Part shown: positions 35,801 to 46,800 of the stretch, in pieces | Layout of the letters: each line of letters begins with the position of its first letter | Numbering within the stretch: the first letter of the stretch is position 1 | DNA from: Pogostemon cablin | Lineage: Eukaryota > Streptophyta > Magnoliopsida > Lamiales > Lamiaceae | Direction: 5' to 3' | NCBI GenBank assembly: GCA_023678885.1 | Contig: CM042982.1 | Span: forward strand, 8,804,001-8,868,000 | Length of the DNA stretch: 64,000 nt | Made by a program: the position numbers and the translations under genes | The notes under the pieces: model-generated | Told to the model about the DNA's origin: nothing | The model's input: the letters and a program-made list of their open reading frames with translations, nothing else | The model's database searches: none

Positions 35801-37209
35801 ATACTTTTCCTAGTTTTAGACATTAACAATTGTAAATAGCAAGTTATTCTTTAGTATTTACTATTTTGTACTCAAATTTTTCTCACAAATTGTGATCAAT
35901 TCAAATTAAAACTAGTGGCAAAAGGTAAAGTATAACAAAAATCTACTTATTATATACTTTCTTCGTTCGCTAATAAGATATTCATTTTGGTCTTTTGTGC
36001 ATCCACTCAAAAGATATTCATTTTCTCTTCTTATAAAAAACGCCTCAAGCATGGTTCAACACTTACCAGTTATACATTTAACAACTTCATATAAAATAAT
36101 AATACTCTTCTTAATACACATATAAAAAACATAAGGATACCTTGATAATGGATGAAGGGAGTATAAAAATATTATATTCTTTAATTTACGTACAAAAAAT
36201 AGAAGTATTTCTTATTGCACAACGAAGAGAGTAATATTTAATGTTCAAACATGAATTATAATCAACATTTTTTTTTTTTAAAATAAACTATACATGCATA
36301 TTGCGGGTTGAAGAAAATATTATTTAATGTTTAACACATGAATTTTAATCAACATATTTTTATATCTAGCCCCCTCTGAAATATTTTTCTAACTTCCCCT
36401 GCCAATATCAAAATCAAAGTTGCAGTAAACTACACACAACACAAATCAAAATTAGAATTGCATCAAACTACGCACAACACAATTCCAGTCATATTGTACT
36501 CACTATTCACATTTTTATACTTATCCATCACTCTAAAATCAAATCAAATTTAATCTTTCTTTCTCTATATATGTCAAATCCAAATTGAAAAGTTAATAAG
36601 TTCTAGGACCACTCTGATCAAAAAGTAAAATTCCTTCAACCTTTAAACTTATTTTGGACTAAGGGGGACTAACCTATATAAATATGAATATAAATATGCA
36701 CACGTTGATTATCAATAATTAAAGTAACACTTGAAAAGTTCTAATTCAAAAGATTGTTAACTTGTCTCCAAAATATTATTAAAGCTAGTCGCGTATTTAT
36801 TAATAACAATTCAAGCGTGCTGAGATTAGGCCATCACTGCAAAACTAAAGTGTCAAAAGGAAACTCCTTTTCAAAATACAAAATCTTTAAGCGTGGGAAC
36901 TTGAATACTCATGTATTTAATTTATAGTTTTTAATTCAAAATTATAATGCTTTGTATAGTATAACTATAATTGATTAACTTGAGAAAATTCTCAAATTCC
37001 ATTAGAAATTTTCCAACAAAAACTACATGAAATTTTTTAGAGTTATAATGAATTTTCCAACAAAACTTGCAATTGTTGAAAAATTCCAGCAAAAATTCTC
37101 ATGAAAATTTAAATAATTAAAAAATTTCAATACTAATTCTAATAGCGTGATAAACCATTAAAATTTCCAACAAAAAATTCAATGGTACCTAAAATCATTG
37201 AAAATTTCC
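35801..37209. other. AT-rich intergenic DNA with a decayed Stowaway
   Basis: A degenerate Stowaway-like element lies at about 35958-36163 (ACTTTCTTCGTTCGC ... GGATGAAGGGAGTA). At 36970-37200 ATTTTCCAACAAAA motifs recur. No gene. Confidence 0.5.
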
Positions 37210-38038
37210 AGTGAAAATTTATTGTTTTTCAGCAACGGAATATTCCATTGGAAAAGCCTTAATTCTATTGTTAAATTGGTTTACCAACGGATTAACAACG
37301 GATTCCGTTGGTAAAATTCCGTTGGTAAAGTGGTGGTTGGTAAATTTTTAGCAACGAAAAATCAATTCCGTTGGTAAATAATCCCGTTAGTAATCCATTG
37401 CTAATAATCCCGTTATTAATTTATATAATGATTCTCTTGCTAATCCGTTGCTAATTAGCAACGGATTGAATTCCATTGCTAAAATAGAGAATAAATTCGT
37501 TGGTATTCCGTTACTAAAACAAAAATGTCATTTTTGTTGCTAATCCATTGGTAATTACCAACGGATTGAATTCCGTTGGTAAATTCGTTTGCTAAAAAAA
37601 TACTTTTTTTTACGAAAAACGTTGGATGATTTAAAGGTCATATTAATTATTTTACTAACAACGGAATTTACCAAAGAAATTCAATCCGTTGGTAATTACC
37701 AATGGATTAGCAACCAAAATGACATTTTTCTTCTAGTAATAGAATGTCTACAGATTTATTCTCTATTTTACCAACGGAATTCAATCCGATTGTAATTACC
37801 AACGGATTACCAGTGGAATCTTTATATAAATTACCTATTGGAATTTTTAGCTACGGATTACCAACGGAATTATTTATTAACGGACTTGATTTTTTGTTGC
37901 TAAAAATTTACCAACCACCACTTTACCAACGGAAATTTACTAGTGAATTCCGTTACTAATCCATTGGTAAACCAATTTAACAATGGAATTAAAGTTTTTA
38001 CCAACGAAATATTCTGTTGGTAAAAAACATTTGTAGTA
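37210..38038. mobile_element. giant inverted repeat made of CCGTTGGTAA motifs, probably a non-autonomous CACTA element
   Basis: Left arm (about 37210-37610) and right arm (about 37640-38038) are inverted copies of each other along about 390 bp with a spacer near 40 bp. Both arms carry dozens of CCGTTGGTAA / TTACCAACGG motifs in both orientations. The right end, read inward, is TACTACAAATGTTTTTTACC, one base off the CACTACAA terminus of plant CACTA (EnSpm) elements, whose subterminal regions consist of such short repeated transposase-binding motifs. No transposase is encoded; the short frames inside are accidental. Confidence 0.7.
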
Positions 38039-38105
38039 TATAAATTATTTTTTATTATAATAAAAGGCTGAATTTTTATTATTTTAATTATATATTAAAA
38101 TAATA

Positions 38106-38186
38106 CTCCCTCCGTCCTGCTAAACTCTTCACTCTTCCTTTATAAATTACAAAGGAAGAGCGAAAAGTTTAGCGGGACGGAGGGAA
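38106..38186. mobile_element. 81-bp hairpin MITE (mini-Stowaway)
   Basis: Flanked by TA (38104-38105, 38187-38188). Almost the whole element is one hairpin: CTCCCTCCGTCCTGCTAAAC pairs with GTTTAGCGGGACGGAGGGA, and the centre repeats TTCCTTTATAAATTACAAAG. Closely related to the element at 28774-28845. Confidence 0.85.
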
Positions 38187-38280
38187 TATTTTTTTATTTA
38201 AATGTATAGAATTAATAAAGATATACTTTATACATAATATATTAAATTCGTGGAAATAACCTATTTTATAATAAAATATA

Positions 38281-38507
38281 CTCCCTCCGTCCCGCACCAA
38301 GGGTGCATTTTGTTTTTTTGCACGTAGATTAAGGAGTATTATTATTTAATGTGTAGTGGGTAGTTATATTAGTGGAAGTGTGGACCCCATGTTTTAATTG
38401 TATTAGTGGGTGAGTGTGGGACCCATATGTATAAAAAATGAAAAGGAACCCTTTGGGTGGGACGACCAAAATGAAAAAAAGTGACCCTTGATGCGGGACG
38501 GAGGGAG
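38281..38507. mobile_element. Stowaway-type MITE (227 bp)
   Basis: Perfect-looking ends CTCCCTCCGTCCCGCACCAAG and CTTGATGCGGGACGGAGGGAG with TA target duplicates at 38279-38280 and 38508-38509. The best preserved Stowaway copy in the window. Confidence 0.92.
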
Positions 38508-39008
38508 TAGAAATATTCCTACTAATAAAAAAATTATAGACATTTAACAATTTAAATTGAATTACAACATTTTTTTATACATATCACTTCAAAGTAAAAC
38601 TTTTAGTATTTAGTATAGGTTTTCATTTATCTTTTACGTGAATGTGAATTAAAAAATATTATTATTTTATATGGGGTGAAAAAATTAAAATAATTAGCTC
38701 TACTATTAAGCGGGCAGCTATTCACTAAAATTAAATTGGTTATATCTAAACCATTTGTTCAAGAACAAATTTAAACTACGACTATCTCTATCTCCGATTG
38801 TGACACATATTTGATCAATTAATATGATTTGATACTACAATATATGTGAACTGTACATGATATACACCTAGATATACATGTTGACCAACGTAGAAACAGA
38901 GTTTATCACCCCCATCGGATGGTAGCCTACCTAGCTAGGATTAGCCCTAATCAATCTAGATACACCCGCGGGAATCCTATTCATCAGTTCAATTGTATAT
39001 GTTTATTA

Positions 39009-39218
39009 CTCCCTCCCTCCGTCCCACCAAAAAATTCTCATTTTATTATACTGGGCTTCTATTCATAAGTTTTTATTTTCCACTTTTAATAAAAATGCAT
39101 CACATATGGTCCATCACTCACTACTAATACAACTACATACACACTACACATAAAATAATAATACTCCTTAATCTACGCATAAAAAGCAACCGGTGACGTT
39201 TGGGCGGGACGGAGGGAG
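39009..39218. mobile_element. Stowaway-type MITE (210 bp)
   Basis: Left end CTCCCTCCCTCCGTCCCACC (one CTCC unit duplicated) and right end GGGCGGGACGGAGGGAG, with TA at 39007-39008 and 39219-39220. Its interior is related, in reverse, to the copies at 21715 and 38281. Confidence 0.88.
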
Positions 39219-39299
39219 TACTTAATTACAGTTTTTTTAAATTAAATTACAAATAATCAAATTAATGATATATTTTTTTCTCTAGGGCATTTTAAAATG

Positions 39300-39640
39300 A
39301 ATTGATATCAGGTACACTCAGGTGTAAGGATACATTCATATGTGTATAATTTTTTATTTTATATTGTATACATGTTTTTTAATATTTCACACTTAGTTTT
39401 TCATTAAAAAAATTAGCATACATATGTTTATAATTTTTTATTCAATAGTGTATATATGTCTATTAATAATTGTATATTTTTTATACTTAATTTTTCATTA
39501 AAAAACTAACAAAAAATTCACTAACAAAGTGTATATATTTTTGTTCATAATTATATATGTTTTTGTTCATAATTATATACGTTTCTGAAAGTGGGTGTAT
39601 CGTATCTTGGGGTGTATCCAGGTGCACAGAAGTATTAACC
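39300..39640. repeat. AT-rich dispersed repeat, copy 2
   Basis: Begins near ATCAGGTACACTCAGGTGTA and ends near GGTGTATCCAGGTGCACAG; interior shares CATATGTGTATAA and TTTTTCATTAAAAAA with the copy at 28376-28646. Confidence 0.6.
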
Positions 39641-40142
39641 TTTTAAAATTTATCACTATGTGAGATATTAAATAAAATATTAAACCCATTAGGATATGTA
39701 GTATAAAAATTAAGAGAAAGTCCGTGTGAGATGGGTATATATATGAGATGTAAGTATAATTATTATATGATTAAAGTATGCTTATATATTAGTAGTAGTT
39801 AAAATATATATAGAGAGAACTATACTATTAGATAAATAATTCATCAGTAATTAAATAAACTCTAAATTTAGATAAATAAAATAAAAAAAAATAGATGATG
39901 AATTTGCCGTGGATAGGACAAATTAGGAAAGCAGCGAGTTGTGAAGATTACGCATGCAAGAAGAAGATGTTTGGTGGGCCTTACCAAATAAAGTAGTAAT
40001 CGTGGAAATGCCCAAAAAGGGCTGCCCCACTTGGAGTCGTAAGTCCGTCCATCCATTCCCAATATTGATTCTTACCCATCACGTTTACTACACTTCCTCT
40101 CCATTCCTTCTAAAACAATTAACATTCATCCTCATACACTAC
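39641..40142. other. AT-rich intergenic DNA
   Basis: No gene supported; the overlapping short frames at 39868-40172 have no recognisable domain. Confidence 0.5.
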
Positions 40143-40156
40143 AATAAGAGTGTGAG

Positions 40157-40391
40157 TGGCCCCAGGGCATAGCTCAAGTGGTAGAGGGGAGGGTGGAAAG
40201 GTCTTCCAACTGAGCTTGGTTACTGCAGGGTGGGGGTTCGAATTCTGCCTTTGGCATGGATTTGGCCCCTTGCAAGCACAAGTTTAACAGTGAGCCCTCT
40301 CTATAAGCCACTTGAGTCACATCCTGCGATTTACCTCCTCCACCAATCCCCAGGGCAGGGGCGGTGGGGGCCCCTAATAGTGGGGTACACA
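40157..40391 (+). mobile_element. tRNA-derived SINE (235 bp)
   Basis: The pol III A box (TAGCTCAAGTGG, near 40171) and B box (GGTTCGAATTC, near 40234) lie at tRNA-like spacing, followed by an unrelated tail ending CCCCTAATAGTGGGGTACAC. A 14-bp target duplication flanks it, AATAAGAGTGTGAG at 40143-40156 and AATAAGAGTTTGAG at 40392-40405, with one mismatch. SINEs are copied by LINE enzymes; an older, truncated relative is at 27303. Confidence 0.9.
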
Positions 40392-40708
40392 AATAAGAGT
40401 TTGAGTTTTGGAAAAATAAAAATTTTAGTAGTTGATTTCACCTCTTTTTTAAAAAAATTTTAAAATTTGTTCATTAATTTCAAATTCTAACAATTTAATT
40501 TAGTTATCAACTGGAATAAACAGTAGGTCAATGCATACATGACATTTTTCGCTAAATTGATCTATTTTAATTACTAAAGAAATATTATAGTATTAAACGT
40601 GTAGGATTAACTTGCATGTAATGATAAACGGGTTTAGAACGAATACAAATATTGCAATGAATTTATAAATGAGACAAATACGGATGATTGATATATATTC
40701 CTCCCTTT

Positions 40709-41037
40709 CGCCCGCATGAGCAACTCAACTGGTCATAGGAGTGACATTTTGTACCTATAACTAAGGGCCGAATCTCATTGCCGCAGTGTGGGAGCAATCT
40801 CTCAAAATGAGGGGGAACTCTTTGTGTGCAATGGGTATGATCTAGCCCCTATTGATCAGTTGAATCACTATGATTAACATCATGGTCTAACTCCTATTGA
40901 TAATTTGAGTCACTATGATTAACATCATGGTCTAGTCCGGTCCCTATTGATCATTTGAATTATCATGATTAACATCTCTACCACTTTGTCGGGCCGGGAT
41001 GTAGGGCGTCTGGGGTGGGAGATTCACCTTTTGTACC
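40709..41037 (+). mobile_element. second tRNA-derived SINE (329 bp), different family
   Basis: A perfect 17-bp target duplication, TATATATTCCTCCCTTT, flanks it (40692-40708 and 41038-41054). The head contains GAGCAACTCAACTGGTC (A-box-like) and GGGCCGAATCTC (B-box-like). The body holds three copies of a unit of about 53 bp (CCCTATTGATCAGTTGAATC, then CACTATGATTAACATC). It ends TTTTGTACC. It is not related in sequence to the SINE just upstream. Confidence 0.85.
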
Positions 41038-41054
41038 TATATATTCCTCCCTTT

Positions 41055-41918
41055 TCATTTCAATTTTTACATATTTTCAATTTATATGTATTATTTTAAT
41101 CTTTACATTTTTCTTTTTGTTAGATTAGCACCACACGGGACAATTAATATATTACCATTGGCCTTACACACAACACTTATAAAACTAATATGGGGTGACA
41201 ACGAGACGGGTATATATGAGTATTCGGTCTATCCGAACCTTACTGGATTTGGTACGAATAATTCTACATGAGTTTGAGATGAATAATAATTCTAATATTT
41301 ATTTATATTATTAGTATCACTATAATTATTATTAAAATAATTTAGTCTTATCAAGTCTCGAACTTTTAAGTAGTCCATTGAAGCTCTATTGTTCAATAAC
41401 CTTTGCAATATGAAAATATTTTTTTTATGGTCCAATAATAATCTTAAATAAAAAGAAAAATGATGCAACGATCCAAACTTGTTTGTGTCAGGTAAGCTAA
41501 GCCTCTAATACAGTTTTTTTTTCATGTTCATTAAAGACGAACAGAAGAAAAGCCTCCTCATAAGCAGAAATACAAGAAAAGAATTCTATTCTCATAACTA
41601 CAAATTTTCGTTTTAATGCTTTAGGAGCTCCAATTTTATAATTGGGTTCCAGATTTCAATTACATGGGCTTCTCAAAGTCCTTAAGCCCACTTCCTTATT
41701 CATACTTCAGGTTTTATGCCCATTAATTAATTTTGTTTTTATTTCAGATAGAAATATCTTTCTCGTTTGAAGAATTATCACATACTACTAATTTATTAAA
41801 AATACAAATTTATTAAAAAAAAAAAAAAAGAATAACCGGTTCTTCGTTTTCCTAACGACTAATCCAAAATTAGCGGGTAGAATTGGCTCGCATACGTTAA
41901 CTTAATTCCCAAAAAACC
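41055..41918. other. 5' flank of the DUF2301-like gene
   Basis: No gene. AT-rich sequence with an A-run at 41816-41830; the promoter of the next gene should lie here but no clear TATA element can be assigned. Confidence 0.5.
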
Positions 41919-42952
41919 ATGACTACTCACCTCATTCTTCCGCTCTACCCAAAACCCTTGCCTAAATCTCTGCTACTCCGCCCTACCTCATCTCCGATCA
42001 ATCGCCGTCCATCGCTTTCCGTCAAATGTCAAGCCGCCGGAGACTCGCCGGAGACGACTGCCGTCTACCAAGGCGCCTACGGTCCGTGGAAAGTGGAATC
42101 GTCGGACGTTACTGAAGTGGTTCTTTACAGATCGGGGCTCGTCACCGCCGCCTCCTCGTTCGTGATTGCGTCTTCCGCGGCGTTCCTGCACAGCAGTGAT
42201 TCGGAATTGTTTGAATTGATCCGGAGGAATTTGGATGTGCTTTATGCGATTGGAGCTTGTGGATTGGGATTGTCGCTGTGTTTGATTCATATTTATGTTT
42301 CGGAGATAAAGCGCGCGCTTCAGGCTCTGTGGGTGATTGGTGCTGTTGGATCATTGGGAGCATATGCAGCGTTAGCTCAACCGGAGGGGAAGTGTTTGGT
42401 GGAGTATGTTGTTGAGAATCCGACAGCTGTTTGGTTTGTTGGTCCCCTGTTTGCTGCTTTGACTGGCCTCGTGTTCAAGGAAGGGCTGTGCTATGGGAAG
42501 TTGGAAGCTGGAATATTAACATTCATCATTCCATCTGTTCTGCTCGGCCATCTAGTATGGTTCTATCTGTCTCCTCTCTCAATCATGATTTCCGTTTCGT
42601 TCTATATTGAATGATTGATGATTTGATGTGTTTCTGCACAGACTGGTTTGATGGACGAAGGTACAAAACTTGCTTTGTTGGGCGTGTGGATGGCGCTCTT
42701 TGTGGTGTTCGCTGGTAGAAAGTTCACTCAACCTATTAAGGTAATTTGAAAATCAATTTGAGCGCTGTAATGGATTTTTTTTTTTTTTCGTCTATCAAAA
42801 TACAATTGTGAATGAATTGAATGATGTTGGTGCTTCTGCAGGATGATATAGGAGACAAATCTGTCTTCATTTTCAATGCTTTGCCTTCAGAGGAAAAAGC
42901 AGCCCTGATCCAAACACTCAAGGACCGCAACAATCCGGTGGATATCGATTAG
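41919..42952 (+). CDS. chloroplast-targeted integral membrane protein, DUF2301-like, three exons
   Basis: Exons 41919-42554, 42642-42740 and 42842-42952 join in phase (CTA|GTATGG...CACAG|ACT; AAG|GTAATT...TGCAG|GAT) and give 281 residues. The first ~40 residues are rich in Ser, Arg and Pro with hardly any acidic residue (LPKSLLLRPTSSPINRRPSL), a typical chloroplast transit peptide. Next comes a soluble stretch (AYGPWKVESSDVTEVVLYR) and several hydrophobic helices (around VTAASSFVIASSAAFL, LYAIGACGLGLSLCLIHIYV, ALWVIGAVGSLGAYAALA, AVWFVGPLFAALTGLVF, ILTFIIPSVLLGHL and LALLGVWMALFVVFAG), ending with a charged tail. I recall related proteins in cyanobacteria and plants as DUF2301; the biochemical role is unknown. 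The start is the first ATG of a long open frame. Confidence 0.82.
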
Positions 42953-43701
42953 GTACCATTCGAACTGCACTGATTTCATATTGAGTTTTGAGAATGCGTG
43001 TATCATGTGTAACAGTAGATGATATAACACATCTTGTGAAAATGAAATCAGTATTCTGGATTATGTCTGAATTAGGATATGCTTGTGTTTGAGTTCAGAT
43101 TTATTTAAATCAATTCAAATCATTCTAAATGGTGATTCCAGTTTCAAATTTCATACTACAGTCTTTCCACCTATATAACAACAGCTCTAGAATTGCTGTT
43201 GAAGTTCAAATACCACATGCTTAAATTTTTCATGTTACAAAAAACCTTGAGCAACTGAATTTTATGATCCTTAAATACTTCCTTACTACGTGGGTCATAT
43301 ATCTCATGGATCTGGTATGGCTACTAAATTTTGCAATAAAAAACCACTAGAATTGAATCTTATTTCAAATCTCACTCTATAAAATAATCATCCCAGTTCA
43401 AAATATATTAAGATAACATATAGTTCAAGTTAAACTAAACCAGTCCATATATAGTTCACACCTCATCCTTAAGCATGGGATTAATTGCAAAAAGTATATG
43501 ATCAAAACACAGCTCAAGTAAAGGAGGGTGAAACCCAATCATCTTAAAATTAGTTTCAGGCTACATTCTTGAAAGCATCAGAAGAGAAACTGTATCCTTG
43601 ATACCAATTAAATCTAGTTCAAAAGGCAGCCGAACTACTCACCTCTTAACAAAATGAAACGAATAGGCTCACAACACCAGCAGGTACAACAAAATAAATA
43701 C
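42953..43701. other. convergent intergenic region between the DUF2301-like gene and ORTHRUS
   Basis: About 0.9 kb separate the two stop codons. It should hold both 3' UTRs. No other gene is seen. Confidence 0.6.
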
Positions 43702-43868
43702 AGATTGTTTAGAAAACAGGATAAGTAGAACCATCAGCATCTGGGATAATTCAAATCATCAAAAGTATTTTCACCTGTAATTTCAAGATTGTTTAGAAAA
43801 CAGATAAGTAGAACCATCAGCATCTGGGATAATTCAAATCATCAAAAGTATTTTCACCTGTTATTTCT
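43702..43868. repeat. 84-bp tandem duplication in the ORTHRUS 3' UTR region
   Basis: Copies 43702-43785 and 43786-43868 are almost identical (AGATTGTTTAGAAAACAG ... TATTTTCACCTG). The second ends only about 15 bp from the stop codon of the minus-strand gene. Confidence 0.9.
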
Positions 43869-43882
43869 TACCACCCCGTAAG

Positions 43883-46800
43883 CTAATTCACACCAGCCTT
43901 CTTCCGCTTGTAATTCCTCTTAGGCTTATCAGCTTTTGCTACATCTCCAGAAGCTCCATCTTTAGCATCACCACTGCTAGCTTTCTTTCTCTTTGAAACT
44001 CGCACAACTTTAGTATCATCTGAAACTTTCTCACTGCTGTTGTCTTTTGATATTTCAGCATTCACATCACAATTTTCTTTATCATCGGCAACATCATTAT
44101 TTTCACCTTTGGTAGCAGAATCTACAGTGCCAGACTCCTCTTCATTCATGTCCACTGCATTCATGCTATCTTCAACGACTTCTTCACTGGCACTGGATTC
44201 TTTCGCATCCACATCGGCCTCAGTTTCTTTAGCCTTTAAGCTTTCTTCCTCCTCCATCTGGTTCTGGAGTGTTTCAATCACATTCATCAACTCCCTGTTG
44301 ACCTGCACACAAATTCAATCATGTTAAGTTAAAGACCGCAGCTTCACTCACGACATGTAGTAAAATCTATTGTAAAAATATAAGTACCTGGGGATTCTGA
44401 AGGAAGTCGGATATATCAGTTGTACAGGATGGACATTTCATAACATTCTTTTGCGTACGGAGTGTCCTTCTTCCTCCACATGTCCTCTCTTTTACTACAG
44501 ATTGACCAGCAAAGGCACCTTCCAAGCATGCCTTGCAGAAGTTGTGAGCACAGGGAGTAGTGAGTGGCTGAGCCATCACTTTTCGGCAGATGAGGCAACT
44601 AAATTCTGCATTATTTGTACCAGGTCAGCAGAACTAACAAATGCATCAAAATTATTAAAACTTGAGAACTAATCAGATTACCAATAAAAAACAGAAATAT
44701 GATGCGAGATCTTCATAATTTCAGGAAAGAATAATAATTAAATAAGTGTTGTAACAAATGGATTACCTTTCAAAAGCTTCTCTTTTACAGATCCCTGCTT
44801 GTGATATTTTCCTGGCCTTCTACTCTTGCCATCAACTTCATCATCAGCTTGTCCTTTGCGACTTTTTGGTGGAGGTCTCTTCCATATCCAGCGAGCTTGT
44901 TCCTCCTGCATTAAATGCTCAAAACAGCTGAGTTTTTTTAATACTTGTTAATTTAAAATTAAAAGTGCGCATTATGACAAAATAATCAACAACTACGTTC
45001 CTCACATCATAATCCCAAGCAGGAGCCTGTTTTCTTTCAGTGATGTTAACAGCTTTCTTTAACTCTGGAATTTCGGGAAGCGATGATCTTGGGAGATCAC
45101 CTTGGTTGTCGCTGCAGTAAAATAACAATATAGTTTTATATACCCTCTTTAAGCAATAATTAAAGAAAAAGATATGGTGGAGGAGGCAGGTGATTATGTG
45201 ATGATGAAACAACTCACCTAGTCCAGGGCGCAGGTTCATTATCACAACGAACAAAAAGGTAACGACACAGCAGAAATCCCTGTAATAAAAGGACAACAAT
45301 TTAGTGAGAGGATTTAGATAACAAAGACATGTATAATTTTTGTTAATTTCTACATCTTTTCCAGCCTTGCGCCAACATTTTTCGATCCTGTAAACCCCAT
45401 CATATCGCACTCCAGTCTGTGGTGCGTAAGAAGATCTTTTCTCTTTATGGGACCTGTCAATTGAAAAAAATTGGTGTGAGGAAGAATAAGTAGCAATAGA
45501 ACACAAGACAACTTTAAATGCAGGATGATATTCAGTCGGCAGTGATCTTTGACTTAACTCATTTCCATAACCAGAAAACAGACCTCTCAAAATACTCTCA
45601 ACAATGGAAAACATTTTCTCCATCCTAACAAAATCATCTCCAAACAATTAAACTAGATTAATAAATTCTGAGCACTTGTAATATGCCTATAAGATTTCTA
45701 TCATGTCAGGCAACTAAATTCACAAACATTCGTCCATGAAAATCTTCCATGTTCTTTTTCAGTATTAGCCCTCCACACCAGTGTACACAACTCCTGTCAA
45801 CTGAATTCGCAAAAACATCATTAAGACGTGCTAGAGTTTTAAATATATATATTAAAAAATAACATCAAGAAAAGTTATAATAAGTTAGTAACGGTCGTTA
45901 ACCATAACTTCAGTTTTTCGTTATCCGTTTGCATGTTTGACACGTGGCCGTAGATCTAAAATTCAGTAATGCAACTTCTCACATGACACTTTTAGGTAGG
46001 GGTGTAAATGAGTTGAGTTGAGTTAAGTCGAGTCGAGTCGAATGCAAAGTTGTTCAAGCTTGTTTGAATATATTATTGAGCTTCAAATTATATGTTTGAG
46101 CTTGTTTGATAAGAAATCAAACCGAGCTTTAATCGAGTCAAACACGAGCCGAGATCGAACTGTTTGATAATTTTACACTTATTTCTTGAGCTCAGTCGAG
46201 CTTTTAATTTTATCAAACACAAAAGTCTATTCAAGCTTGTTTGATATTTTTATCAAATCAAGCTCAAACGAGCTTTTACTGAATGATCTCAAGTTGAGTA
46301 CAGAGTAGTTTGGTTTGAGACCTACTTTTAGGGTATATATACTACACATTATTTTTGCACATTACTTGATAGAAATAGAAATTTACCTCACAACACGAAC
46401 AGGATAACCTTGTTGGCAACTGACACGTAAGGCTTCATTGGAATGTGAAAACTTCTGATCAAACGAATGCACCTTATTCGTCCTTTTATTCCCACTAAGA
46501 TCGCGTCCACCACTGCAACCACCAGTAAAGTGCAGAATATAAGAGTCATTTTCAGTATGCGACATCACAGCACAAAACACCAAAGTAGGAAAAAGAAGAT
46601 GAGAAATTTTATTAAGATATGTAAATCTAACATCTAAATAATTAACAAACATAAAATAAAAGATAACAATTGGTCCTCCAGGTTATTTTCAAAGACTGCC
46701 AGAAAAAACTAGAGGCCTAACAGGCAAATTCATATGCAAGGGTCGAATACATGATCATTTTCGCCTCCATGAAAGAGAATTTTTATTAAGACATGTAAGA

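Noticed and set aside
40157..40240. tRNA gene
   Set aside because: A and B boxes are present, but the sequence cannot form a full cloverleaf, continues into a SINE tail and is flanked by a target duplication.
41988..42363. Minus-strand frames over the DUF2301-like exon
   Set aside because: Shadows of the real plus-strand coding exon.
44919..45647. 242-codon minus-strand frame as a separate gene
   Set aside because: It reads through introns of ORTHRUS; the true exons inside it (45453-45354, 45279-45218 and 45111-45006) splice in phase with the rest.
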